Shown here: in pieces, positions 1 through 6,795 of the stretch
How the letters are laid out: each line of letters begins with the position of its first letter
Numbering within the stretch: the first letter of the stretch is position 1
Source of the DNA: an uncultured Planctomycetaceae bacterium
GTDB taxonomy: Bacteria > Planctomycetota > Phycisphaerae > UBA1845 > UTPLA1
Direction: 5' to 3'
Length of the DNA: 6,795 bases
Assembly: GCA_938008425.1 (NCBI GenBank)
Contig: CALLKH010000093.1
Location: 1 to 6,795, forward strand
Made by a program: the position numbers and the translations under genes
Notes under the pieces: model-generated
Seen by the model: the letters and a program-made list of their open reading frames with translations, nothing else
What the model was told of the DNA's origin: nothing
Databases searched by the model: none

Positions 1-912
1 CCAGACGCTTCCGGTCGGAAGGCGGAGATGGAGCGCGTCGCCGGCGCTCGCGCTCTCTTCGCACGGATCCTCGTCATCCGCTTCATCATCATCCGGATCA
101 TCCGATTCGTGCTCGATGTCTGTCAGAAGCGTCGAACCATCCGCCCCGGCCATTGACACCACCACCGCGCTCGTCGCATAGACCACGCCCTTCCCCGAGA
201 CGACCACTTCGCCGCTCAAAGCAGGAACAGGGATGAGATCGTTGGGGTTCACCAGGTACATGAACTGCTCATGCTGCATCCAAGGTCTGGAGCTGATGTC
301 GACGGTGAAGTCATCGATCCGGCCGTGCCCGCAAAGGCCGCTCTGAGGAATGATGGAGTGGTACACGTCGACTGTCACCCACACGGCCGGAGACGTCTCC
401 GCCGTGTCCACGAGCCGGACCCCGAACACGGCGGAGCCGTTGGCTTCAGCATGGACCGATGGATCATCACACTCCACCACATGCGTGAGCTCGGCGACGA
501 TTGACCCATCGACGCTCTTGATCTCGAAGGCCGATTCAGATCGGCCCAGAATGCCGATCTCGCCAAACTCCTTCTGGACCGACCATCGGCCGCCCGCTTC
601 CTGCGACATCGGCACGGTCACGATCTCGGTCTCGCCGTTCTTCTTCACAACCAGCTGGGTGTAATTCACATCCGGGCTTATCAACTCCAGGCTGGCGCCG
701 CCGGTCTCATCCGCGAGACAGGGCCGAGCGGAACCCGATCCCAGCGCGCATGCAATGACGAGGACGGGGAGCAGTAACCGACGGACGCCATGATGCGTTC
801 GAATTCGGGACTGATCGGCGGCGACGTATCTCGGCCCCTGCCAACGGGCATCCCGCTCAAGGCCATTGCGTGTCGATTGAACAGGAAACGTGCTGGGCAT
901 GAATGGGCGCAT
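1..912 (-). CDS. Secreted or lipid-anchored protein of unknown function, C-terminus cut by window edge
   Basis: A reading frame open for 304 codons runs from an ATG at 912-910 to the left edge with no stop, so the C-terminus is missing. The start is chosen because GAGGAGG lies five bases upstream and a good promoter lies further up. A basic N-terminal region of about 45 residues precedes VRRLLLPVLVIACALG (residues 43-58), a short hydrophobic core. It ends either in a lipobox-like V-I-A-C (Cys55) or in a signal peptidase I-like site after CLA (about residue 67). The long n-region with an Arg pair before the core also leaves Tat export possible, though the consensus is incomplete. The mature part looks beta-rich, with a strongly acidic run at residues about 265-285 (Asp/Glu-rich). 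I recognise no family. Export is well supported; function is unknown. The acidic stretch may be a linker or may bind cations (inference). Confidence 0.82.
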   Translation of the reverse strand, partial: MRPFMPSTFPVQSTRNGLERDARWQGPRYVAADQSRIRTHHGVRRLLLPVLVIACALGSGSARPCLADETGGASLELISPDVNYTQLVVKKNGETEIVTVPMSQEAGGRWSVQKEFGEIGILGRSESAFEIKSVDGSIVAELTHVVECDDPSVHAEANGSAVFGVRLVDTAETSPAVWVTVDVYHSIIPQSGLCGHGRIDDFTVDISSRPWMQHEQFMYLVNPNDLIPVPALSGEVVVSGKGVVYATSAVVVSMAGADGSTLLTDIEHESDDPDDDEADDEDPCEESASAGDALHLRLPTGSVW

Positions 913-917
913 ACTTT

Positions 918-924
918 CCTCCTC
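918..924 (-). promoter_or_regulatory. Shine-Dalgarno GAGGAGG deciding the start at 912
   Basis: On the minus strand GAGGAGG is followed by AAAGT and then ATG. This is a near-perfect anti-16S match at five-base spacing. It fixes the start of the secreted protein despite its unusually long region before the hydrophobic core. Confidence 0.8.
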
Positions 925-1030
925 GAAGTGGTCATTTTTCTCAATACCGACTTTCGCGAGTCTGACGCCAATGGAGACATCTGAAAGGATGGCGTGAGGC
1001 TCCGGCCCTCCCGAAGTCCACACGCGGCGA

Positions 1031-1059
1031 ATCTTATCAAACCGATTCTTGGCTGTCAA
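1031..1059 (-). promoter_or_regulatory. Sigma70-like promoter of the secreted-protein gene
   Basis: On the minus strand, TTGACA (1059-1054, a perfect -35) is separated by exactly 17 bp from TAAGAT (1036-1031, four of six -10 bases). Transcription would begin near 1024 and leave a leader of about 110 bases before the ATG at 912. The leader holds no obvious riboswitch or attenuator. The match is by eye; the perfect -35, ideal spacing and co-orientation with the gene support it. Confidence 0.6.
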
Positions 1060-1329
1060 GCGTCTGGCATTCGTCGGAGTTGTTCAACGCGCTGTCGGCC
1101 TGCCAGGCCTGCGGCATTTGGATTTGCAGAGTCCGAAATCCATGAACTCACAAGGGTAATGCCACAGCCCTGGCCCTGACAGGACTTGTCTCGCTTAGAA
1201 TCCATCGACGCCCTACTGAGGCCGCATTGCCGGCTGGAGCGATCCACCGGCGTTGCTTCGAAGTTATTAATAATCGGTAAGTTAGGTGGTACTGGGCACA
1301 TTGGTCACCCAGTGGCCGTTCGTGGGTGG

Positions 1330-1355
1330 CCCGGGGTCGGTACTCCGACCCCGGG
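1330..1355. terminator. 11-bp perfect GC hairpin, possible terminator or REP-like element
   Basis: CCCGGGGTCGG and CCGACCCCGGG form an uninterrupted 11-bp stem around a TACT loop. It lies about 110 bases past the stop of the minus-strand gene ending at 1464, where a terminator would be expected. No T-run follows on either strand, so it is not a classic intrinsic terminator. It could instead be a REP-like palindrome or a transcript-stabilising hairpin. The structure is certain; the role is not. Confidence 0.45.
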
Positions 1356-1463
1356 GGACACGATTTCCTTCTGAACAGTGACACGCCGCTCGAATGTCTG
1401 TGCTACCGCCGACGGGCGGAGCGAATGGGTGATGAATCAGGCGCGGCGCAACTCAGCGACGCT

Positions 1464-2324
1464 TCACACCCGGAGTTCGACAGGCAGACGGCCGGCGCGG
1501 AGGTCGGCGCCGCCGAGGCGCGAGCGGAGTTCGAGGAGGTACACACCGGACGGCAGGTCGGCGGGGATCTGAAGGTGAATCTCGGTCAGGCTGTCGGCAT
1601 TCGCATGGGGCGGACCGGCCGGTGAGGCTTCGGCGGCCGGTGCGACCGGTGCAACTTCAGCTGTCGGACTAATGTTCTGCGAGCCGTCAGCGGGCGAGCC
1701 ATCGACAGGCGAGCCATCGACGGGCGAACCGTTGGCTGCCGAGTCTTCGGCACCTGACGCCCCCTCCCTCAAATCCTCGCCCGGGCCACCCCCGCGCGGC
1801 AGTTTGAATTCCGCCCCGTCGATCGCGTCGATCACGAACACGCCTTCATCCCCGGCCGCCGGATCGAACGCGAGATCAAACCCGCGCAGGCGGGCCGCGC
1901 CGCCCGGTGAGAGCCGCTCGTTGGTCGTGCCGGTTCGCTCATCATGAAACACCAGCGGCTGCGGCACGAGGTCGCGGGGATCGACCGGCACATAGACGTA
2001 GCCCGCCTCGATCGCCCGCAGCACCGGGCCCGGCCGTCGCTCGACCTTGAAGGTGCCGCCGATGTCGGGCGTCGTGGGCACATACTCATAGATGCCGACG
2101 AAGTCCCCCGCCGTCCCGCGCATGGCCGACTCGATCGCCGCCGCCATCTGATCCTCCAGCTGCCGCCGCATCGCGGTGCGCGATCGCAGGCCGCTGGCCG
2201 GGAGCATCATCTCGACGAGGGCATCCATGTCGATCTCCCCGAATGCCACGGGCGGGGCATTGGCAGCCCGTGCCCGCTCGTCGGGGGTGAGGGAGTCGAT
2301 TCGTCGCAGCTGGTAGCGGGGCAT
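1464..2324 (-). CDS. Hypothetical 286-aa protein with GSPVD-repeat linker
   Basis: I do not recognise this protein. Residues 1-75 are charged and helix-prone (DERARAANAPP, AMRRQLEDQMAAAIESAM). Residues 75-175 look beta-rich, with VGIYEYVP, AGYVYVPVDPRDLVPQP and EGVFVIDAIDGAEF. Residues about 178-245 are a low-complexity linker rich in Gly, Ala, Ser, Pro and Asp, including a GSPVD/GSPADGS tandem repeat (199-216). The last 40 residues (EIHLQIPADLPSGVYLLELRS and onward) resemble an Ig-like or carbohydrate-binding beta-sandwich. There is no signal peptide or membrane segment. The start at 2324 lacks a clear ribosome binding site because an octanucleotide array abuts it, so the true start could be slightly downstream. 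The gene lies downstream of and codirectional with the 220-aa gene across a repeat-filled spacer. Codon pattern and length support it being real. Confidence 0.72.
   Translation of the reverse strand: MPRYQLRRIDSLTPDERARAANAPPVAFGEIDMDALVEMMLPASGLRSRTAMRRQLEDQMAAAIESAMRGTAGDFVGIYEYVPTTPDIGGTFKVERRPGPVLRAIEAGYVYVPVDPRDLVPQPLVFHDERTGTTNERLSPGGAARLRGFDLAFDPAAGDEGVFVIDAIDGAEFKLPRGGGPGEDLREGASGAEDSAANGSPVDGSPVDGSPADGSQNISPTAEVAPVAPAAEASPAGPPHANADSLTEIHLQIPADLPSGVYLLELRSRLGGADLRAGRLPVELRV
1680..1739. repeat. 15-bp tandem repeat inside the 286-aa gene
   Basis: Four units of 15 bp (1680-1694, 1695-1709, 1710-1724, 1725-1739) follow one another. The two middle units differ at one base; the outer two have diverged. 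The period is a multiple of three, so copy changes would keep the frame. On the minus strand the units encode the repeated pentapeptide GSPVD/GSPAD in the linker. Confidence 0.85.
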
Positions 2325-2329
2325 GGGGA

Positions 2330-2377
2330 AGGGTCCAAGGGGTCAAGGGGCCGAGGGGCCAAGGGGCCGAGGGGCCT
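2330..2377. repeat. Octanucleotide array AGGGGYCR, six units
   Basis: Six 8-bp units run without gaps: AGGGTCCA, AGGGGTCA, AGGGGCCG, AGGGGCCA, AGGGGCCG, AGGGGCCT. The array begins six bases from the start codon at 2324, where a ribosome binding site for the minus-strand gene would normally sit. A matching array in the same orientation lies at 3463-3510. Eight bases is not a multiple of three, so this is not a coding repeat. Confidence 0.85.
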
Positions 2378-2387
2378 AGTGGAGAAT

Positions 2388-2530
2388 GCAAAATGAAAAA
2401 TGTAAAGTGAAAAAAGGGGGATGAGGGAGCCCGGCGCGATGGAGAGCCGGGCGATCCACCCTTCTACACCTGGCCCCCCTAACCCAGGACCCTCGACCCC
2501 TCCCTCCCATTTTTTCATTTTTCATTTTGC
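2388..2530. repeat. Inverted A-rich/T-rich repeat enclosing a hairpin and inverted octamer-like units
   Basis: GCAAAATGAAAAATG (2388-2402) recurs as its exact reverse complement at 2516-2530, 113 bases away. Similarity continues inward, with A-runs next to GGGGG facing CCC next to T-runs. Inside lies a 7-bp hairpin GCCCGGC/GCCGGGC (2429-2435 and 2446-2452). At 2470-2508, C-rich sequence reads on the minus strand as AGGGGTCG, AGGGTCCT and GGGTTAGG, which are inverted relatives of the neighbouring octamers. Together with 2330-2377 this fills the spacer between the two minus-strand genes. Confidence 0.7.
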
Positions 2531-2570
2531 CCTTTTCATTCCTCCTAACCCCCTCGGCCCCTTCCCCGCT

Positions 2571-2580
2571 CGCTCGAGCG
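2571..2580. repeat. Perfect palindrome CGCTCGAGCG next to the stop of the 220-aa gene
   Basis: A 10-bp perfect palindrome lies four bases past the stop codon at 2584 (minus strand). With no loop and no T-run it is a weak terminator candidate at best. It may simply be part of the repeat-rich spacer. Confidence 0.4.
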
Positions 2581-2583
2581 CCC

Positions 2584-3246
2584 TCACGCACTGATCGTCG
2601 CGCTGGCCATTTCGCTCCACGGGCCCTTTTCGCCGCGGGAGTTGACCCAGCGGACCCAGTAGTAGGCGATCTGGCCGCCCTGGCTGCCGACGAAGTTGGC
2701 GGTAAACGGCGTTCGCGTCGAGAGGCCGAGGAAGGAGAGTTCGCTCGCATCGACCGGGGGCTGGCCGCCGACCTTGGCCCAGATTTCCGCGCCGAGGACG
2801 CCGGCGGGCTTGGCCTTGCGGGTGGGCGTGGTCTCGTCCATGAAGTGGACCCCCTGGCGGAGTCGCTGCGAGCAGGTGATCGACAGGACCGGCCGCGAGG
2901 TCGGCGGGCCGGAGGGTGTAGGGTCGGTGTCGGGGATGGTGATGCCGAGGCCGGCGCGCTGGGCATCGGTGATGGTCGGGCTGGCCTGGAGCCGGCGGAC
3001 GAGGGCGCGGATGAGGGTTTCGTAGCCGGCGCGGGCCCCGTTCTTGGTGGCGGTGGCGCCCTGTGCCGCCTGCGTGGCAGCGACGTGGGCCGGGTAGTCG
3101 GTGTCCCAGGCGGTCTGGGCGGTTTCGACCGGGGTGAGATCGGCCGCGGTGAGCCCGAGGGCCGCCATGTTGTCGGCGGCGTAGGTGACGAAGTTTTCCT
3201 GCCAGGAATTGAATTCCGGATCGGCAGCCGGGATGTAGTCAGCCAT
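2584..3246 (-). CDS. 220-aa protein with helical N-terminus and FnIII-like C-terminus
   Basis: The start MADYIPAAD at 3246 is chosen over an in-frame ATG 24 codons upstream because CAGGAG sits seven bases before it and the first 24 residues of the longer form look like non-coding translation. Residues 10-105 are helix-prone, with Trp and Ala-rich repeats and LIRALVRRLQASPTITDAQRAGLGI. A Thr/Pro hinge lies at 105-118. Residues 118-220 look like a beta domain ending in WVNSRGEKGPWSE, which resembles the last strands of a fibronectin type III fold. I recall proteins of this general form (MADYIP start, about 220 aa, GAEIW and GPWSE motifs) as conserved hypotheticals scattered across several phyla. 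I know of no assigned function. No signal peptide is visible. Confidence 0.85.
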   Translation of the reverse strand: MADYIPAADPEFNSWQENFVTYAADNMAALGLTAADLTPVETAQTAWDTDYPAHVAATQAAQGATATKNGARAGYETLIRALVRRLQASPTITDAQRAGLGITIPDTDPTPSGPPTSRPVLSITCSQRLRQGVHFMDETTPTRKAKPAGVLGAEIWAKVGGQPPVDASELSFLGLSTRTPFTANFVGSQGGQIAYYWVRWVNSRGEKGPWSEMASATISA

Positions 3247-3462
3247 GTGGATTCTCCTGATTAGATGTGTTTGGACAACGGGCGGGCGCGATTCCCCGCG
3301 TGCCACCGCCCCGCCCACTGAAGCGGCCGCACGCCACGAATTTCGATTGGCCCATCGATCGGCCGGGCCCGGGGAGGAGTTTAGGGAATTTTCCTAAATT
3401 TGTGCCGTGGTGCCGTCAGTGTGACGTAAGTCGCGGGCTTGGCATTGGTTAGGAGGGAGATT

Positions 3463-3510
3463 AGGGGCCAAGGGGTCAAGGGGCCGAGGGGCCAAGGACC
3501 CAAGGGGTCG
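3463..3510. repeat. Second octanucleotide array AGGGGYCR, six units
   Basis: Units AGGGGCCA, AGGGGTCA, AGGGGCCG, AGGGGCCA, AGGACCCA and AGGGGTCG run without gaps in the same orientation as the array at 2330-2377. The two arrays share the sub-order GTCA, GCCG, GCCA, which suggests copying of a pre-formed array rather than independent expansion. They flank the 220-aa gene at a distance of about 1.1 kb. Confidence 0.85.
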
Positions 3511-3644
3511 AGTGTTGTCCGGGCCGGGGCCCGGCACTCTTTCGCCTGCTCACCTGCTCCCCTGCTCTACCCCCCGGCGCAGCCAGGGTGTGAATTGTGC
3601 GGGGCTTCGGCTGCCGCCCTGCCGCGCCGGGGGCATCGGGGCGC

Positions 3645-3673
3645 TTGGTTGGCGGGCCGGGAATGGGTAGAAT
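3645..3673 (+). promoter_or_regulatory. Weak candidate promoter for hsdM operon
   Basis: TTGGTT (3645-3650, three of six -35 bases) is 17 bp from TAGAAT (3668-3673, five of six -10 bases). Transcription would start near 3680, giving a leader of roughly 180 bases. The -10 is good and the -35 poor, so chance is a real alternative. Confidence 0.35.
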
Positions 3674-3688
3674 CCCGGTTTAACGGGA
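3673..3688. promoter_or_regulatory. Operator-like inverted repeat at the putative hsdM promoter
   Basis: TCCCG and CGGGA flank a GTTTAA centre. The repeat starts on the last base of the TAGAAT box and covers the predicted transcription start, the usual place for a repressor site. Five-base arms are short and could be accidental in GC-rich DNA. Confidence 0.25.
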
Positions 3689-3857
3689 CTGTTCGGATAG
3701 GGCCGGGGGGATTTCGCCCTACGACATTGAATCTCGCGGGCTGTTCGCGACTCGGCGCGTCCGAATCGGCGGCAGCGTCACGCATCGGCCGCCCGGCCGT
3801 CAGCCGGAACGGTTTAAAGACGGGCGGCATACGGAAAGGGATCTGGCAGGGAATCGG

Positions 3858-5466
<1,609 letters not shown>

Positions 5467-5480
<14 letters not shown>

Positions 5481-6144
5481 GGCCGCCGTGATCGTCCGAA
5501 GCAACGAGGAGATCAGGAAACTGGTCCTAGGCTACTTCTATGAGCGAAACAAGAACGCCACAAGCGCACGCGGGAAAAAGGGCTCGGCGGTCAAGATCAG
5601 TGATGTAAAGAAGGAACTCAAGGCTGCCCACGCGCTGACACAGCAAGAAGTCCAAAGCAACCTGACCTACCTGATCAGTCAAGGCTGGGTTGAGGAGGAC
5701 GTCATTGAGAAGTCGTTTACTGCACCGGGCGGGACGGTTATCCCGTCGTCAACCAGCTATTACAAGATCACAGCTGCCGGGATCGACAAGATCGAGGGAC
5801 CGGGAGAGTTTACGATGGATAAGTTCCGTGGAATCAAGATTGAAGCAACAGGTCAAAATATCATAACGCTCGGAGACGGCAATCAAATCAACGCTCAGTT
5901 CAGCGAACTGGGTAGAGCGCTCGTCGAACTTCGTGAGTCGGTTACTACGTCGCAAGCTGATGAAGGCACGAAGCTGGGTCTAGTCGCTGATATTGACACC
6001 ATACAAACCCAGCTGGCGAAGCCTGTCCCGAACAAAGGAATCATTCGAGCCGCCTGGGAGACCGTGCAGACGGCCGGATCGATCGACGGCTGCGTAAGCT
6101 TTCTTGCGAGGGTCGGCAGTCTGATCGCTCCATTCTTTCAATGA
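5467..6144 (+). CDS. Accessory protein between hsdM and hsdS: winged-helix-like domain plus GDGN motif
   Basis: I recognise no named family. Residues about 12-111 look like a winged helix-turn-helix: NEEIRKLVLGYFYERN, VKISDVKKEL, a recognition-like helix QQEVQSNLTYLISQGWVEE, then a wing with SYYKITAAGIDKIEG. Residues 128-145 hold GQNIITLGDGNQINAQF, a beta-turn motif. The remainder (146-225) is helical: LGRALVELRESV, DIDTIQTQLAKPVPNKGIIRAAWETV and a hydrophobic end VSFLARVGSLIAPFF that might be amphipathic or membrane-contacting. GGAGG nine bases upstream supports the start, which overlaps hsdM by 14 bp; hsdS begins 21 bp after the stop. It is therefore very likely coexpressed with the R-M subunits. 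Local GC is lower than in hsdM. Possible roles are a transcriptional regulator of the operon, or a DNA-sensing or effector partner of the R-M system (inference). Confidence 0.88.
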
Positions 6145-6165
6145 CCGAAGGAGAACGGTTGTTCG

Positions 6166-6795
6166 ATGAGAACGCAGGCCGAAAACGGTACCATTCCTCT
6201 CCGCGATCTATGCGAGGAAATCGTGGACTGTCCTCACTCGACACCTGTATGGACAGATACGGGTGTAATCGTACTGCGCAACCAGAATATCAGGAACGGG
6301 CGGCTTGATTTGAGCGCTCCGAGCTTCACTGACGAGGAGCATTATCGCCAGAGGATACGGCGCGCCGAGCCGCGGGCCGGTGACCTGGTTATCACGCGCG
6401 AGGCACCGATGGGTGAAGTGTGTGAGATACCCGAAGGCCTCCGTTGCTGCCTGGGGCAGCGTATGGTTCTGCTGCGGCCTCACAAGGAGAAGTGCAACGG
6501 CCGCTTCCTGCTCTACGCACTTCAGTCGCCGACTGTACGGCACGAGATTTTCGTAAATGAGGGCACCGGCTCAACTGTAAGCAATCTGCGAATTCCGCTC
6601 CTAGAGGCGCTTGCGATTCCGAATGTACAACGCAGAGAGCAAGAGGCCATCGCCGGCATCCTCGGCGCGTTGGACGACAAGATCGAATTGAACCGGCGGA
6701 TGAGCCGGACGCTGGAGGGGATGGCGCGGGCGATTTTCAAGAGCTGGTTCGTGGACTTCGACCCCGTCCGCGCCAAGGCGGCCGTCCGCCGCGAA
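6166..6795 (+). CDS. hsdS: Type I restriction-modification specificity subunit HsdS, 5' part
   Basis: The frame is open for 210 codons to the right edge, so the 3' part is missing. HsdS recognises the two halves of the bipartite target site through two target-recognition domains separated by conserved helical spacers. Residues about 10-155 form the first such domain (IPLRDLCEEIVDCPHSTP, VIVLRNQNIRNGRL, AGDLVITREAPMGEVC, STVSNLRIPLLEALAIP). Residues 157-205 are the first conserved spacer (REQEAIAGILGALDDKIELNRRMSRTL, MARAIFKSWFVDFDPVRAKA), highly characteristic of the family. The ATG at 6166 is the only start possible between an in-frame stop at 6142-6144 and the conserved region; AAGGAG lies 12 bases upstream, slightly far. 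The second domain should follow outside the window. The target sequence cannot be predicted. Confidence 0.95.
   Translation, partial: MRTQAENGTIPLRDLCEEIVDCPHSTPVWTDTGVIVLRNQNIRNGRLDLSAPSFTDEEHYRQRIRRAEPRAGDLVITREAPMGEVCEIPEGLRCCLGQRMVLLRPHKEKCNGRFLLYALQSPTVRHEIFVNEGTGSTVSNLRIPLLEALAIPNVQRREQEAIAGILGALDDKIELNRRMSRTLEGMARAIFKSWFVDFDPVRAKAAVRRE

Larger units (their letters stand above)
913..1463. other. Gene-free 551-bp stretch between two minus-strand genes
   Basis: No frame here has both a ribosome binding site and plausible protein composition; the short open frames are mutually overlapping and low quality. It holds the promoter at 1059-1031 and a perfect A/T palindrome TTATTAATAA (1264-1273) that stands out from GC-rich surroundings. 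It also holds a 6-bp inverted repeat ACTGGG/CCCAGT (1291-1296 and 1308-1313) and the GC hairpin at 1330-1355. The end nearest 1463 is the 3' flank of the 286-aa gene. Confidence 0.7.
3247..3857. other. Divergent 611-bp spacer upstream of the R-M locus
   Basis: No convincing gene lies here. The CAGGAG ribosome binding site of the minus-strand 220-aa gene is at 3254-3259. An A/T-rich imperfect inverted repeat TTTAGG/CCTAAA occupies 3380-3385 and 3393-3398. The octamer array is at 3463-3510, the candidate hsdM promoter at 3645-3673, and an inverted repeat at 3673-3688. The rest is GC-rich and unremarkable. I could not find a convincing promoter for the 220-aa gene. Confidence 0.65.

Noticed and set aside
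1148..1384. Short minus-strand open frames in the 913-1463 spacer
   Set aside because: They overlap each other and the GC hairpin, lack ribosome binding sites and show no recognisable composition.
2330..2377. CRISPR-like reading of the octamer arrays
   Set aside because: Eight-base units with no spacers are simple tandem repeats; repeats of 23 or more bases with unique spacers are absent and no cas gene is present.
1944..2396. 150-codon open frame on the plus strand
   Set aside because: Antisense to the 286-aa gene and ends in the translated octamer array; composition is His/Arg-rich and noncoding-like.
2527..3264. 245-codon open frame on the plus strand
   Set aside because: Antisense to the 220-aa gene, which has a good ribosome binding site and family-like motifs. 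The plus-strand product is Gly/Arg/Ala low complexity.
3247..3318. 24-residue N-terminal extension of the 220-aa protein
   Set aside because: CAGGAG seven bases before the ATG at 3246 marks the internal start, and the extension spans that ribosome binding site and looks noncoding.
6141..6168. ATG at 6141 overlapping the stop of the accessory gene, as hsdS start
   Set aside because: It is in a different frame from the HsdS sequence and stops soon after; only the ATG at 6166 leads into the conserved protein.

Overview
This is a GC-rich bacterial window. The octanucleotide arrays between genes, the dispersed palindromic repeats, the secreted acidic protein and the family of the 220-residue protein starting MADYIPA would fit a Planctomycetota-like genome or a similar uncultured high-GC lineage. 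No marker gene is present, so that assignment is a low-to-moderate confidence inference.

Left half (1-3246), all genes on the minus strand. A secreted or lipid-anchored protein of unknown function starts at 912 and runs off the left edge. It has a clear Shine-Dalgarno and a good sigma70-type promoter (TTGACA, 17 bp, TAAGAT) at 1059-1031. A 550-bp gene-free stretch follows, holding an 11-bp perfect GC hairpin (1330-1355) and smaller inverted repeats. Next is a 286-aa protein I do not recognise (2324-1464), with a GSPVD tandem-repeat linker and a beta-rich C-terminus. A 259-bp spacer follows, made almost wholly of repeats: AGGGGYCR octamers, mirrored A-rich/T-rich blocks and hairpins. Then comes a 220-aa protein (3246-2584) with a helical N-terminal half and a fibronectin-III-like C-terminal half.

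Spacer 3247-3857 separates the two divergent halves. It carries a second octamer array in the same orientation as the first, an A/T-rich inverted repeat, and a weak promoter candidate with an operator-like inverted repeat.

Right half (3858-6795), plus strand: a type I restriction-modification locus. hsdM is complete and carries a repeat-derived in-frame peptide insertion. It overlaps by 14 bp a 225-aa accessory gene with a winged-helix-like N-terminus, a GDGN turn and a helical C-terminus. After a 21-bp gap comes hsdS, of which the first target-recognition domain and the first conserved helical spacer are in the window before the right edge. hsdR is not in the window and would be expected downstream. 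The accessory gene, cotranscribed between the modification and specificity subunits, is the best candidate for something undescribed. Precedents exist for unrelated genes embedded in type I loci (prrC, rloC, Campylobacter rlo/mlo genes).
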